Shown here piece after piece: positions 14,582 to 29,070 of a stretch of DNA of 64,000 nt. Location of the stretch: the NCBI GenBank assembly GCA_024803745.1, contig JANJXV010001712.1, forward strand, positions 1 to 64,000, in the 5' to 3' direction. The translations under genes were made by a program, and so were the position numbers. Each line of letters opens with the position of its first letter. Within the stretch, counting starts at the first letter, position 1. The notes under the pieces were generated by a model. It had not been told where the DNA came from. It did not search any database and was given only the letters and a program-made list of their open reading frames with translations. Source of the DNA: Megascapheus bottae (Eukaryota > Chordata > Mammalia > Rodentia > Geomyidae).

Positions 14582-17500
14582 GACTTCACCCACCTCCATT
14601 CTATGAGTTCACACACCTACATTCTCCGACTTCACACCCTTCCAATTTGTCTTCACATACCTCCATTCTATGACTTCACAAACCTCCCTTTGGTGACCTC
14701 ACAATCCTCCATTCTATGACTTCACACATCTGCATTCTATGACTTCACACACCTCAATTCTGACTCACACAGCTCCATTCTGTGACTTCACAAAACTCCA
14801 TTCTATGATTTCACACATCTCCATACTATGACTTCACACACCTCCATCTATGACTTCACACACCTCCATTCTGAGTTCACACACCTCCATTCTGTGACTT
14901 CATACACCTCCATTCTGACTTCACACTTCCATTGTATGACTTCACACACTTCCATACTGTGACTTCACACACCTCCATTCTATGACTTCACACACCTCCA
15001 TTCTATGACTTCACAAACCTCCATTTTGACTTCACAAACGTCCATTCTGTGCCTTCACACACCTCCCTTACGTGACTTCACACACCTCCATTCTATGACT
15101 TCACAAACCTCCATTCTGAGTTCACACACCTCCATTCTGTGACTTCACACACCTCCATTCTGACTTCACAAACCTCTATTCTGTGACTTCACAGACATCG
15201 AATCTGTGACTTCACTCACCTCCACTCTATGACTTCACACTTCTCCATTCTATGACTTCCCACACCTAATTTCTATGACTTCACCCAACCCCATTCTATG
15301 ATTTCACACCTCCATTCTGACTTCACACACCTCCATTCTATGACTACACACACCTCCATTCTGACTTCACACAACTCCATTCTGTGACTTCACACCTCCA
15401 TTCTATGATTTCACACACCTCCATTCTGTGACTTCACACACCTTCATTCTTAATTCAGAAACATCCATTTTATGACTTCCCACAACTCCATTTGTGACTG
15501 CGCAAACCTTCATTCTGTGACTTCACACACCTCCATTCTGACTTCACACACCTCCATTCTGTGACTTCACACACCTCAATTCTGTGAATTCACACACCTT
15601 CATTCTTACTTCACAAACATACATTATATGACTTCACACACCTCCATACTATGACTTCACACACCTCCATTCTTTGACTTCACACACCTCCATTCTGTGT
15701 TCACACACCTCAATTCTATGACTTCACACACCTCCATTCTGTCTTCACACACCTCCATTCTATGACTTCACACACCTCCCTACTATGACTCCGCACACCT
15801 CCATTCTTTGACTTCACACACCTAAATTCTGAGTTGACACACCTCCGTTCTGTGACTTCACACACCTCCATTCTGACTTCACACAGCTCCATTCTATGAC
15901 TTCACAAAACTCCATTCTATGACTTCACACACCTCCATTCTGTGACTTCACTCAAATCCATTCTATGACTTCACACACTTCCATTGTGACGTCACACACC
16001 TCCATTCTATGAGTTCACACATCTCCATTCTGACTTCACACACCTCCATTCTATGACTTCACACACCTCCATTCTGAAATCACACAGCTCCATTCTGTGA
16101 CTTCACAAAACTCCATTCTATGATTTCACACACCTCCATACTATGACTTCACACAACTCCATCTATGACTTCACACACCTCAGTTCTGACTTCACACACC
16201 TCTATTCTATGACTTTGCACACCTCCATTTTGACATCACACACCTACATTCTATGACTTCATAGACATCGAATCTGTGACTTCACTCACCTGCACTCTAT
16301 GACTTCACACTCCTCCATTCTATGATTTCCCACACCTCCTTTTTATGACTTCACCCACCTCCAATCTATGACTATACACCTCCATTCTGACTTCACAAAC
16401 CTGAATTCTGTGACTTCACACACCTCCATTCTATGAGTTCACACACCTCCATTCTGTGACTTCACACACCTCCATTCTATGATTTCACACACCTCCATTC
16501 TGTGACTTCACACACCCCCATTCTATGACTTCACACACCTCCATTCTGTGACTTCACACATCTCCATTCTATGACTTCACACACCTCCTTTCTGAGTTGA
16601 CACACCTCCATTATATGACTTCACACAACTCCAATATGACTTCACACACCTCCATTCTGTGACTTCACACATCTCCATTCTATGAGTTCACACACCTCCA
16701 TTCTGACTTCACACACCTCCATTCTATGTCTTCACACAGCACCATTCTGACTTCACACACCTCCATTCGATGACTTCACACACCTCCATTCTGTGACTTC
16801 ACACCCCTCCATTCTATGACTTCACACACCTCCATTCTATGACTTCACACACCTACATTGTGACTTCACACACCTCCATTCTATGACTTCACAAATCTCC
16901 ATTCTGACTTTACACTCCTCCATTCTATGACTTCACACATCTCCTTTCTGAAACTTCACACACTTCCAATGATTGACTTCACAAACCTCCATTCCATGAC
17001 TTCACACACCTCCATTCTATGAGTTAACACACCTCCATTCTTTGACTTCACACACCTCCATTTTGACTTCACACACCTACATTTTGTGACTTCACACACC
17101 TCCATTTGTGACTTCACACACCACCATTTTGACTTCACACACCTCCATTCTGTGACTTCACACACCTCCATTCTGTGACTTCACACAACTCCATTTTGAC
17201 TTCACACCCTTCCATTCTGTGATATCACACACCTCCATTCTGTGACTTCACACACCACCATTGTTTGACATCACACATCTCCATTCTTTGACTTCGCACA
17301 CCTCCATTCCACGACTTCACACACATCCATTCTATGAGTTCCCACACCACAATTTTGTCTTCACACACCTCCATTCTATGACTTCACACACCTTCATTCT
17401 TAATTCAGAAACATCCATTCTAAGACTTCACACACCTCCACACTATGACTTCGCAAACCTCAATTCTGTGGCTTCACGCACCTCCATTCTGAGTTCCCAC

Positions 17501-17647
17501 AACTCCATTCGGTCACTTCACACACCTCCAATCTGATTTCACACACCTCCATTCTATGACTTCACACACTTCCATTCTATTACCTCACACACTTCCATTC
17601 AGTGACTTCACACACCTCCTTTCTGAGTTCACACACCTCCATTTTTT
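14582..17647 (+). repeat. HOR-I-like unit 6 (3066 bp), chimaeric middle
   Basis: The first about 0.4 kb (to about 14.95-15.0 kb) and the last about 0.77 kb (from about 16.87 kb) match HOR-I. The middle about 1.9 kb does not follow the HOR-I order and lacks the internal CCAATTTCAC landmark. The new middle has its own markers: CCCACACCTAATTTC, CACCCAACCCC, GACATCGAATCTGTG, CATACATTATATG, CTCCGCACACC and TGACGTCA (15987). It looks like a recombinant between HOR-I and another unit of the same satellite. Confidence 0.8.
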
Positions 17648-20600
17648 GACTTCACCCACCTCCATTCTATGAGTTCACACACCTACATTCTCCGACTTCA
17701 CACCCTTCCAATTTGTCTTCACATACCTCCATTCTATGACTTCACAAACCTCCCTTTGGTGACCTCACAATCCTCCATTCTATGACTTCACACATCTGCA
17801 TTCTATGACTTCACACACCTCAATTCTGACTCACACAGCTCCATTCTGTGACTTCACAAAACTCCATTCTATGATTTCACACATCTCCATACTATGACTT
17901 CACACACCTCCATCTATGACTTCACACACCTCCATTCTGAGTTCACACACCTCCATTCTGTGACTTCACACACCTCCATTCTGACTTCACACTTCCATTG
18001 TATGACTTCACACACTTCCATTCTGTGACTTCACACACCTCCATTCTATGACTTCACACACCTCCATTCTATGACTTCACAAACCTCCATTTTGACTTCA
18101 CACACGTCCATTCTGTGCCTTCACACACCTCCCTTACGTGACTTCACACACCTCCATTCTATGACTTCACACACCTACATTGTGACTTCACACACCTCCA
18201 TTCTATGACTTCACACACCTCCATTCTATGACTTCACTCACCTCCATTCAGACCTCACACACCTCCATTCTGACTTCACAAACCTAAATTCTGTGAATTC
18301 ACACACCTCCATTCTATGATTTCACACAACTCCATTCTATGACTTCACACACCTCCATTCTATGACTTCACACACCTCCTTTCTGAGTTGACACACCTCA
18401 ACTATATGACTTCACACAACTCCAATTTGACTTCACACACCTCCATTCTGTGACTTCACAAACCTCCATTCTATGAGTTCACACACGTCCATTCTGACTA
18501 CACACACCTCCATTCTGTGACTTCACAAACCTCCATTCTATGACTTCCCACACCTAATTTCTATGACTTCACCCAACCCCATTCTATGATTTCACACCTC
18601 CATTCTGACTTCACACACCTCCATTCTATGACTACACACACCTCCATTCTGACTTCACACAACTCCATTCTGTGACTTCACACCTCCATTCTATGATTTC
18701 ACACACCTCCATTCTGTGACTTCACACACCTTCATTCTTAATTCAGAAACATCCATTTTATGACTTCCCACAACTCCATTTGTGACTGCGCAAACCTTCA
18801 TTCTGTGACTTCACACACCTCCATTCTGACTTCACACACCTCCATTCTGTGACTTCACACACCTCAATTCTGTGAATTCACACACCTTCATTCTTACTTC
18901 ACAAACATACATTATATGACTTCACACACCTCCATACTATGACTTCACACACCTCCATTCTTTGACTTCACACACCTCCATTCTGTGTTCACACACCTCA
19001 ATTCTTTGACTTCACACACCTCCATTCTGTCTTCACACACCTCCATTCTATGACTTCACACACCTCACTTCTATGACTCCGCACACCTCCATTCTTTGAC
19101 TTCACACACCTAAATTCTGAGTTGACACACCTCCGTTCTGTGACTTCACACACCTCCATTCTGACTTCACACAGCTCCATTCTATGACTTCACAAAACTC
19201 CATTCTATGACTTCACACACCTCCATTCTGTGACTTCACTCAAATCCATTCTATGACTTCACACACTTCCATTGTGACGTCACACACCTCCATTCTATGA
19301 GTTCACACATCTCCATTCTGACTTCACACACCTCCATTCTATGACTTCACACACCTCCATTCTGAAATCACACAGCTCCATTCTGTGACTTCACAAAACT
19401 CCATTCTATGATTTCACACACCTCCATACTATGACTTCACACAACTCCATCTATGACTTCACACACCTCAATTCTGACTTCACACACCTCTATTCTATGA
19501 CTTTGCACACCTCCATTTTGACATCACACACCTACATTCTATGACTTCATAGACATCGAATCTGTGACTTCACTCACCTGCACTCTATGACTTCACACTC
19601 CTCCATTCTATGATTTCCCACACCTCCTTTTTATGACTTCACCCACCTCCAATCTATGACTATACACCTCCATTCTGACTTCACAAACCTGAATTCTGTG
19701 ACTTCACACACCTCCATTCTATGAGTTCACACACCTCCATTCTGTGACTTCACACACCTCCATTCTATGATTTCACACACCTCCATTCTGTGACTTCACA
19801 CACCCCCATTCTATGACTTCACACACCTCCATTCTGTGACTTCACACACCTCCATTCTATGACTTCACACACCTCCTTTCTGAGTTGACACACCTCCATT
19901 ATATGACTTCACACAACTCCAATATGACTTCACACACCTCCATTCTGTGACTTCACACATCTCCATTCTATGAGTTCACACACCTCCATTCTGACTTCAC
20001 ACACCTCCATTCTATGTCTTCACACAGCTCCATTCTGACTTCACACACCTCCATTCGATGACTTCATACACCTCCATTCTGTGACTTCACACCCCTCCAT
20101 TTTATGACTTCACACACCTCCATTCTATGACTTCACACACCTACATTGTGACTTCACACACCTCCATTCTATGACTTCACAAATCTCCATTCTGACTTTA
20201 CACTCCTCCATTCTATGACTTCACACATCTCCTTTCTGAAACTTCACACACTTCCAATGATTGACTTCACAAACCTGCATTCCATGACTTCACACACCTC
20301 CATTCTATGAGTTAACACACCTCCATTCTTTGACTTCACACACCTCCATTTTGACTTCACACACCTACATTCTGTGACTTCACACACCTCCATTTGTGAC
20401 TTCACACACCACCATTTTGACTTCACACACCTCCATTCTGTGACTTCACACACCTCCATTCTGTGACTTCACACACCTCCATTTTGACTTCACACCCTTC
20501 CATTCTGTGATATCACACACCTCCATTCTGTGACTTCACACACCACCATTGTTTGACATCACACATCTCCATTCTTTGACTTCGCACACCTCCATTCCAC

Positions 20601-20935
20601 GACTTCACACACATCCATTCTATGAGTTCCCACACCACAATTTTGTCTTCACACACCTCCATTCTATGACTTCACACACCTTCATTCTTAATTCAGAAAC
20701 ATCCATTCTAAGACTTCACACACCTCCACACTATGACTTCGCAAACCTCAATTCTGTGGCTTCACGCACCTCCATTCTGAGTTCCCACAACTCCATTCGG
20801 TCACTTCACACACCTCCAATCTGATTTCACACACCTCCATTCTATGACTTCACACACTTCCATTCTAGTACCTCACACACTTCCATTCAGTGACTTCACA
20901 CACCTCCTTTCTGAGTTCACACACCTCCATTTTTT
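17648..20935 (+). repeat. HOR-I-like unit 7 (3288 bp), duplicate of unit 6 with extra segment
   Basis: From about 15251 onward unit 6 is repeated at +3288: CCCACACCTAATTTC, the TGACGTCA at 15987 and 19275, and the tail block at 16956 and 20244. The two units match almost base for base there. Unit 7 is about 220 bp longer. The difference lies between about 18.17 and 18.54 kb, where unit 7 has a block beginning CCTACATTGTGACTTC that unit 6 lacks. Related blocks occur near 21.41-21.77 kb and 28.26-29.07 kb. Confidence 0.82.
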
Positions 20936-23900
20936 GACTTCACCCACCTCCATTCTATGAGTTCACACACCTACATTCTCCGACTTCACACCCTTCCAAT
21001 TTGTCTTCACATACCTCCATTCTATGACTTCACACATCTGCATTCTATGACTTCACACACCTCAATTCTGACTCACACAGCTCCATTCTGTGACTTCACA
21101 AAACTCCATTCTATGATTTCACACATCTCCATACTATGACTTCACACACCTCCATCTATGACTTCACACACCTCCATTCTGAGTTCACACACCTCCATTC
21201 TGTGACTTCACACACCTCCATTCTGACTTCACACTTCCATTGTATGACTTCACACACTTCCATTCTGTGACTTCACACACCTCCATTCTATGACTTCACA
21301 CACCTCCATTCTATGACTTCACAAACCTCCATTTTGACTTCACACACGTCCATTCTGTGCCTTCACACACCTCCCTTACGTGACTTCACACACCTCCATT
21401 CTATGACTTCACACACCTACATTGTGACTTCACACACCTCCATTCTATGTCTTCACACACCTCCATTCTATGACTTCACTCACCTCCATTCTGACCTCAC
21501 ACACCTCCATTCTGACTTCACAAACCTAAATTCTGTGAATTCACACACCTCCATTCTATGATTTCACACAACTCCATTCTATGACTTCACACACCTCCAT
21601 TCTATGACTTCACACACCTCCTTTCTGAGTTGACACACCTCCATTATATGACTTCACACAACTCCAATTTGACTTCACACACCTCCATTCTGTGACTTCA
21701 CAAACCTCCATTCTATGAGTTCACACACGTCCATTCTGACTACACACACCTCCATTCTGTGACTTCACAAACCTCCTTTCTATGACTTCACACACCTCCA
21801 CTCTCTGAATGCACACATCTCCACTCTGTGTCTTTACACACCTCCATTCTGCGAACTCATACCCCTCCATTCTTTGATTTCACACACCTCCCTTCTATGA
21901 CTTCACACACCTCCATTCTATGACTTCACAAACCTCCATTTTGACTTCACACACGTCCATTCTGTGCCTTCACACACCTCCCTTATGTGACTTCACACAC
22001 CTCCATTCTATGACTTCACACACCTCCATTCTCTGACATCACACACCTCCATTCTATGACTTCACACACTTCCATTCTATGACTTCACACACCTCCAGTC
22101 TATGACTTCACAACCCTTCATTCTATGACTTCACACACCTGCACTCTGACTTCACACACGTCCATTCTATGACTTCATACACCTCCCTTCTATGACTTCA
22201 TACACCAACATTCTATGCCTTCACACACCTCCATTCTGTGACTTCACAAATCTCCATTCTGACTTCACACTCCTCCATTCTATGACTTCACACATCTCCT
22301 TTTTGTTACTTCCCACACTTCCAATGTTTGCCTTCACAAACCTCCATTCCATGATTTCACACACCTCCATTCTATGAGTTCACACACCTCCATTCTTTGA
22401 CTTCACACACCTCCATTTTGACTTCACACACCTCCATTTGTGACTTCACACACCACCATTTTGACTTCACACACCTCCATTCTGTGACTTCACACACCTC
22501 CATTCTTTGACTTCACACACCTCTATTTTGACTTCACACATCTGCATTCTATGACTTCACACACCTCAATTCTGACTCACACAGCTCCATTCTGTGACTT
22601 CACAAAACTCCATTCTATGATTTCACACATCTCCATACTATGACTTCACACACCTCCATTCTATGACTTCACAAACCACCATTCTATGACTTTACACACC
22701 TCCATTCTATGACGTCACACACCTCCAATCTGAATTCAAACACCTCCATTCTGTGACTTCACACACCTCCATTCCATGAATTTACACACTTCCATTTTGA
22801 CTTCACACACCTCCATTCTATGACTTCACACAGCTCCATTCTGACTTCACACACCTCAATTATATGACTTTACACACCTCTATTCTGACTTCACACACCT
22901 CCATTCTATGACTTCACAAACCTCCCTTCTATGACTTCACACACCTCCACTCTGTGACTTCACACATCTCCACTCTGTGAATTTACACACCTCCATTCTG
23001 CGAATTCACACACCTCCATTCTGTGATTTCACACACCTCCATTCTATGACTTCACACACCTCCTTTCTATGACTTCACACACCTCCATTCTATGACTTCA
23101 CACACCTCCATCCTATGACTTCACACACCTGCATTCGGACTTCACACACCTCCATTCTATGACTTCATACACCTCCATTCTATGACTTCATACACCAATA
23201 AACTATGACTTCACACACCTCCATTCTATGACTTCACAAATCTCCATTCTGACTTTACACTCCTCCATTCTATGACTTCACACATCTCCTTTCTGTAACT
23301 TCACACACTTCCAATGATTGACTTCACAAACCTCCATTCCATGACTTCACACACCTCCATTCTATGAGTTAACACACCTCCATTCTGACTTCACACACCT
23401 ACATTCTGTGACTTCACACACCTCCATTTGTGACTTCACACACCACCATTTTGACTTCACACACCTCCATTCTGTGACTTCACACACCTCCATTCTGTGA
23501 CTTCACACACCTCCATTTTGACTTCACACACTTCCATTCTGTGATATCACACACCTCCATTCTGTGACTTCACACACCACCATTTTTTGACATCACACAC
23601 CTCCATTCTTTGACTTCGCACACCTCCATTCCTCGACTTCACACATGTCCATTCTATGAGTTCACACACATCCATTCTATGAGTTCCCACACCACAATTT
23701 TGTCTTCATACCTCCATTCTATGACTTCACACACCTTCATTCTTAATTCAGAAACAACCATTCTAAGACTTCACACACCTCCACTCTATGACTTCGCAAA
23801 CCTCAATTCTGTGGCTTCACGCACCTCCAATCTGATTTCACACACCTCCATTCTATGTCTTCACACACTTCCATTCTATTACCTCACACACTTCCATTCA

Positions 23901-23946
23901 GTGACTTCACACACCTCCTTTCTGAGTTCACACACCTCCATTTTTT
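20936..23946 (+). repeat. HOR-I-like unit 8 (3011 bp)
   Basis: The head matches units 6 and 7 but lacks about 46 bp near 21030: the CACAAACCTCCCTTTGG and CACAATCCTCC monomers are absent. The middle shares the CCTACATTGTGAC block with unit 7. It then has a segment with CACTCTCTGAATGC and CACGTCCATTCTGTGCC that recurs near 29.1-29.3 kb. From about 22540 to 23946 it follows HOR-I subunit B again (CACATCTGCATTC through the TTCTTAATTCAGAAAC monomer). It is thus a third arrangement of the same pieces. Confidence 0.75.
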
Positions 23947-25783
23947 GACTTCACCCACCTCCATTTTATGAGTTCACACACCTACATTCTCCGACTTCAC
24001 ACCCTTCCAATTTGTCTTCACATACCTCCATTCTATGACTTCACAAACCTCCCTTTGGTGACCTCACAATCCTCCATTCTATGACTTCACACATCTGCAT
24101 TCTACGACTTCACACACCTCAATTCTGACTCACACAGCTCCATTCTGTGACTTCACAAAACTCCATTCTATGATTTCACACATCTCCATACTTTGACTTC
24201 ACACACCTCCATCTATGACTTCACACACCTCCATTCTGAGTTCACACACCTCCATTCTGTGACTTCACACACCTCCATTCTATGACTTCACACACCTCCC
24301 TTCTATGACTACGCACACATCCATTCTTTGACTTCACACTCCTAAATTCTGAGTTGACACACCTCTGTTCTGTGACTTCACACACCTCCATTCTGACTTC
24401 ACACAGCTCCATTCTATGACTTCACAAAACTCCTTTCTATGACTTCACACACCTCCATTCTGTGACTTCACTCACCTCCATTCTATGACTTCACACACTT
24501 CCATTGTGACGTCACACACCTCCATTCTATGAGTTCACACATCTCCATTCTGACTTCACACACCTCCATTCTATGACTTCACACACCTCCATTCTGAAAT
24601 CACACAGCTCCATTCTGTGACTTCACAAAACTCCATTCTATGATTTCACACACCTCCATACTATGACTTCACACAACTCCATCTATGACTTCACACACCT
24701 CAATTCTGACTTCTCACACCTCTATTCTATGACTTTGCACACCTCCATTTTGACATCACACACCTACATTCTATGACTTCATAGACATCGAATCTGTGAC
24801 TTCACTCACCTGCACTCTATGACTTCACACTCCTCCATTCTATGATTTCCCACACCTCCTTTTTATGACTTCACCCACCTCCAATCTATGACTACACACC
24901 TCCATTCTGACTTCACAAACCTGAATTCTGTGACTTCACACACCTCCATTCTATGAGTTCACACACCTCCATTCTGTGACTTCACACACCTCCATTCTAT
25001 GATTTCACACACCTCCATTCTGTGACTTCACACACCCCCATTCTATGACTTCACACACCTCCATTCTGTGACTTCACACACCTCCATTCTATGACTTCAC
25101 ACACCTCCTTTCTGAGTTGACACACCTCCATTATATGACTTCACAAAACTCCAATATGACTTCACACACCTCCATTCTGTGACTTCACACACCCCCATTC
25201 TATGACTTCACACACCTCCATTCTGTGACTTCACACACCTCCATTCTATGACTTCACACACCTCCTTTCTGAGTTGACACACCTCCATTATATGACTTCA
25301 CAAAACTCCAATATGACTTCACACACCTCCATTCTGTGACTTCACACACCCCCATTCTATGACTTCACACACCTCCATTCTGTGACATCACACACCTCCA
25401 TTCTTTGACTTCGCACACCTCCATTCCACGACTTCACACATGTCCATTCTATGAGTTCACACACATCCATTCTATGAGTTCCAACACCACAATTTTGTCT
25501 TCATACCTCCATTCTATGACTTCACACACCTTCATTCTTAATTCAGAAACAACCATTCTAAGACTTCACACACCTCCACTCTATGACTTCGCAAACCTCC
25601 ATTTTGTGGCTTCACGCACCTCCATTCTGAGTTCACACAACTCCATTCGGTCAGTTCACACACCTCCAATCTGATTTCACATTTCCATTCTATGACTTCA
25701 CACACTTCCATTCTATTACCTCACACACTTCCATTCAGTGACTTCACACACCTCCTTTCTGAGTTCACACACCTCCATTTTTT
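23947..25783 (+). repeat. HOR-I-like unit 9 (1837 bp, short)
   Basis: The landmark-to-landmark distance is only 1837 bp. It has a HOR-I head (to about 24.28 kb), a middle matching 15.78-16.63 kb of unit 6 (TGACGTCA at 24507, CATAGACATCGAATCTGTG), a local 157-bp duplication, and a tail from about 25.39 kb that matches the last about 0.4 kb of the HOR-I unit. The shortening is consistent with deletion of the segment between paralogous monomers. Confidence 0.78.
25034..25347 (+). repeat. 157-bp tandem duplication inside unit 9
   Basis: The marker ACCCCCATTC starts at 25034, 25191 and 25348, exactly 157 bp apart each time. The block between markers holds seven monomers, including CTCCTTTCTGAGTTGAC and CAAAACTCCAATATGAC. 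Both copies appear identical. Units 6 and 7 have this block only once, so the duplication is recent and local. Confidence 0.9.
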
Positions 25784-26290
25784 GACTTCACCCACCTCCA
25801 TTCTATGAGTTCACACACCTACATTCTCCGACTTCACACCCTTCCAATTTGTCTTCACATACCTCCATTCTATGACTTCACAAACCTCCCTTTGGTGACC
25901 TCACAATCCTCCATTCTATGACTTCACACATCTGCATTCTATGACTTCACACACCTCAATTCTGACTCACACAGCTCCATTCTGTGACTTCACAAAACTC
26001 CATTCTATGATTTCACACATCTCCATACTATGACTTCACACACCTCCATCTATGACTTCACACACCTCCATTCTGAGTTCACACACCTCCATTCTGTGAC
26101 TTCACACACCTCCATTCTGACTTCACACTTCCATTGTATGACTTCACACACTTCCATTCTGTGACTTCACACACCTCCATTCTATGACTTCACACACCTC
26201 CATTCTATGACTTCACAAACCTCCATTTTGACTTCACACACGTCCATTCTGTGCCTTCACACACCTCCCTTACGTGACTTCACACACCTC
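25784..26290 (+). repeat. HOR-I head, last partial copy
   Basis: Begins with the GACTTCACCCACC monomer and the CCCTTCCAATTTG landmark (25844). It follows units 6-8 through CACAATCCTCC, the CATCTGCATTC monomer, the TGACTCA monomer and CACGTCCATTCTGTGCC. Beyond about 26.29 kb the order departs from any HOR-I unit. This is the right edge of recognisable contiguous HOR-I. Confidence 0.75.
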
Positions 26291-27136
26291 CATTCTATGA
26301 CTTCACAAACCTCCGTTCTGAGTTCACACACTTCCATTCTGTGACTTCACACACCTCCATTCTGACTTCACACTTCCATTGTATGACTTCACACACTTCC
26401 ATTCTGTGACTTCACACACCTCCATTCTATGACTTCACACACTTCCATTGTGAGGTCACACCTCCATTCTATGAGTTCACACACCTCCATTCTATGACTT
26501 CACACACCTCCATTCTGACTTCACAAACCTCTATTCTATGACTTCACATACCTACATTCTGACTTCACACACCTCCATTCTGTGACTTCACAGACCTCGA
26601 ATCTGTGACTTCACTCACTTCCACTCTATGACTTCACACTTCTCCATTCTATGACTTCCCACACCTAATTTCTATGACTTCACCCACCCCCATTCTATGA
26701 TTTCACACCTCCATTCTGACTTCACACACCTCCATTCTATGACTTCACACACCTCCATTCTGACTTCACACACCTCCATTCTGTGACTTCACACACCTCC
26801 ATTCTGTGACTTCACACACCTCCATTCTATGATTTCACACACCTCCATTCTGTGACTTCACACACATCCATTCTATGACTTCACACACCTCCATTCTATG
26901 ACTTGACACACCTACATTGTCACTTCACTCACCTCCATTCTATGAGTTCACACACCTCCAATCTATGACTTCACTCACCTCCATTCTGTGCCTTCACACA
27001 CCACTATTGTTTGACTTCACACACCTCCATTCTTTGACTTCACACACATCCATTCGGTGACTTCACACACCTCCATTCTGACTTAACACACCTCCATTCT
27101 ATGACTTCACACACCTCCATTCTGTGACTTCACACA

Positions 27137-27542
27137 CCTCAATTCTGTGAATTCACACACCTTCATCCTTACTTCACAAACATACATTATATGACTTCAC
27201 ACACCTCCATACTATGACTTCACACACCTCCATTCTTTGACTTCACACACCTCCATTCTGTGTTCACACACCTCAATTCTATGACTTCACACACCTCCCT
27301 TCTATGACTTCACACACCTCCATTCTATGACTTCACACACCTCAATTCTGTGAATTCACACACCTTCATTCTTACTTCACACACATACATTATATGACTT
27401 CACACACCTCCATACTATGACTTCACACACCTCCATTCTTTGACTTCACACACCTCCATTCTGTGTTCACACACCTCAATTCTATGACTTCACACACCTC
27501 CCTTCTATGACTTCACACACCTCCATTCTATGACTTCACACA
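27137..27542 (+). repeat. 203-bp tandem duplication
   Basis: The monomer CCTCAATTCTGTGAATTC occurs at 27137 and again at 27340, 203 bp apart. It is followed in both by CACCTTCATcCTTAC or CACCTTCATTCTTAC, CATACATTATATG, CTCCATACTATG and CATTCTGTGTTCAC. The copies differ by a few bases (CACAAACATAC against CACACACATAC). The single-copy form of this block is in units 6 and 7 near 15.58 and 18.87 kb. Confidence 0.85.
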
Positions 27543-28261
27543 CCTCCCTTCTATGACTCCGCACACCTCCATTCTTTGACTTCACACACATAAATTCTGA
27601 GTTGACACACCTCCGTTCTGTGACTTCACACACCTCCATTCTGACTTCACACAGCTCCATTCTATGACTTCACAAAACTCCATTCTATGACTTCACACAC
27701 CTCCATTCTGTGACTTCACACACCTCCATTGTGACGTCACACACCTCCATTCTATGAGTTCACACATCTCCATTCTGACTTCACACACCTCCATTCTATG
27801 ACTTCACACACCTCCATTCTGAAATCACACAGCTCCATTCTGTGACTTCACAAAACTCCATTCTATGATTTCACACACCTCCATACTATGACTTCACACA
27901 ACTCCATCTATGACTTCACACACCTCAATTCTGACTTCACACACCTCTATTCTATGACTTTGCACACCTCCATTTTGACATCACACACCTACATTCTATG
28001 ACTTCATAGACATCGAATCTGTGACTTCACTCACCTGCACTCTGTGACTACACACCTCCATTCTGACTTCACAAACCTGAATTCTGTGACTTCACACACC
28101 TCCATTCTGTGACTTCACACACCTCCATTCTATGATTTCACACACCTCCATTCTGTGACTTCACACACCTCCATTCTACGACTTCACAAACCTCCATTCT
28201 GTGACTTCACACACCTCTATTCTATGACTTCACACACCTCCATTCTATGACTTCACACGCC

Positions 28262-29070
28262 TACATTGTGACATCACACACCTCCATTCTATGAGTTCAC
28301 ACACCTCCATTCTATGACTTCACTCAACTCCATTTTGAACTCACACACCTCCATTCTGACTTCACAAACTTAAATTCTGTGAATTCACACACCTCCATTC
28401 TATGATTTCACACAACTCCATTCTATGACTTCACACACCTCCATTCTATGACTTCACACACCTCCTTTCTGAGTTGACACACCTCCATTATATGACTTCA
28501 CACAACTCCAATATGACTTCACTCACCTCCATTCTGTGACTTCACACACCTCCATTCTATGAGTTCACACACCTCCATTCTGACTTCACACACCTCCATT
28601 CTATATCTTCACACAGCTCCATTCTGACTTCACACACCTCCATTCGATGACTTCACACAACTCCATTCTGTGACTTCACACCCCTCCATTCTATGACTTC
28701 ACACACTTCCATTCTATGACTTCACACACCTACATTGTGACTTCACACACCTCCCTTCTATGAGTTCACACACCTCCATTGTATGACTTCACTCACCTCC
28801 ATTCTGACCTCACACACCTCCATTCTGACTTCACAAACCTAAATTCTGTGAATTCACACACCTCCATTCTATGATTTCACACAACTGCATTCTATGACTT
28901 CACACACCTCCATTCTATGGCTTCACACACCTCCTTTCTGAGTTGACACACCTCCATTATATGACTTCACAAAACTCCAATTTGACTTCACACACCTCCA
29001 TTCTGTGACTTCACACACCTCCATTCTATGAGTTCACACACGTCCATTCTGACTTCACACAACTCCATTC
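28262..29070 (+). repeat. 469-bp duplication (two partly diverged copies)
   Basis: TACATTGTGAC starts at 28262 and 28731. Both are followed by the same monomer order: ATTCTATGAGTTC, a CTCAC monomer, a TAAATTCTGTGAATTC monomer, CTCCTTTCTGAGTTGAC, ATTATATG and CTCCAATaTGAC or CTCCAATTTGAC. Several substitutions separate the copies, so the event is older than the 157-bp and 203-bp duplications. The same block also occurs near 18.17 and 21.41 kb. Confidence 0.75.

Noticed and set aside
15987..15994. Calling each TGACGTCA or TGACTCA a working promoter element
   Set aside because: They are one or two changes from the monomer consensus and were copied with the HORs, and no transcription start, TATA element or gene follows them. 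They are kept only as motif observations.
23610..23948. Plus-strand frames up to 112 codons with MTSHTSI, LHTPPFYDFTHLHS motifs (17261, 20549, 23610, 25405, 36613, 39393, 45266 and others)
   Set aside because: Each monomer carries a TGA in one frame (CTATGAC, CTGTGAC, TCTGAC), and its 23-bp length rotates the frame, so stops are expected about every 69 bp. These frames persist only where a monomer lost its TGA (for example GTGCCTTC or CCACGAC) or where 21-bp monomers keep phase. They are repeat by-products, not genes.
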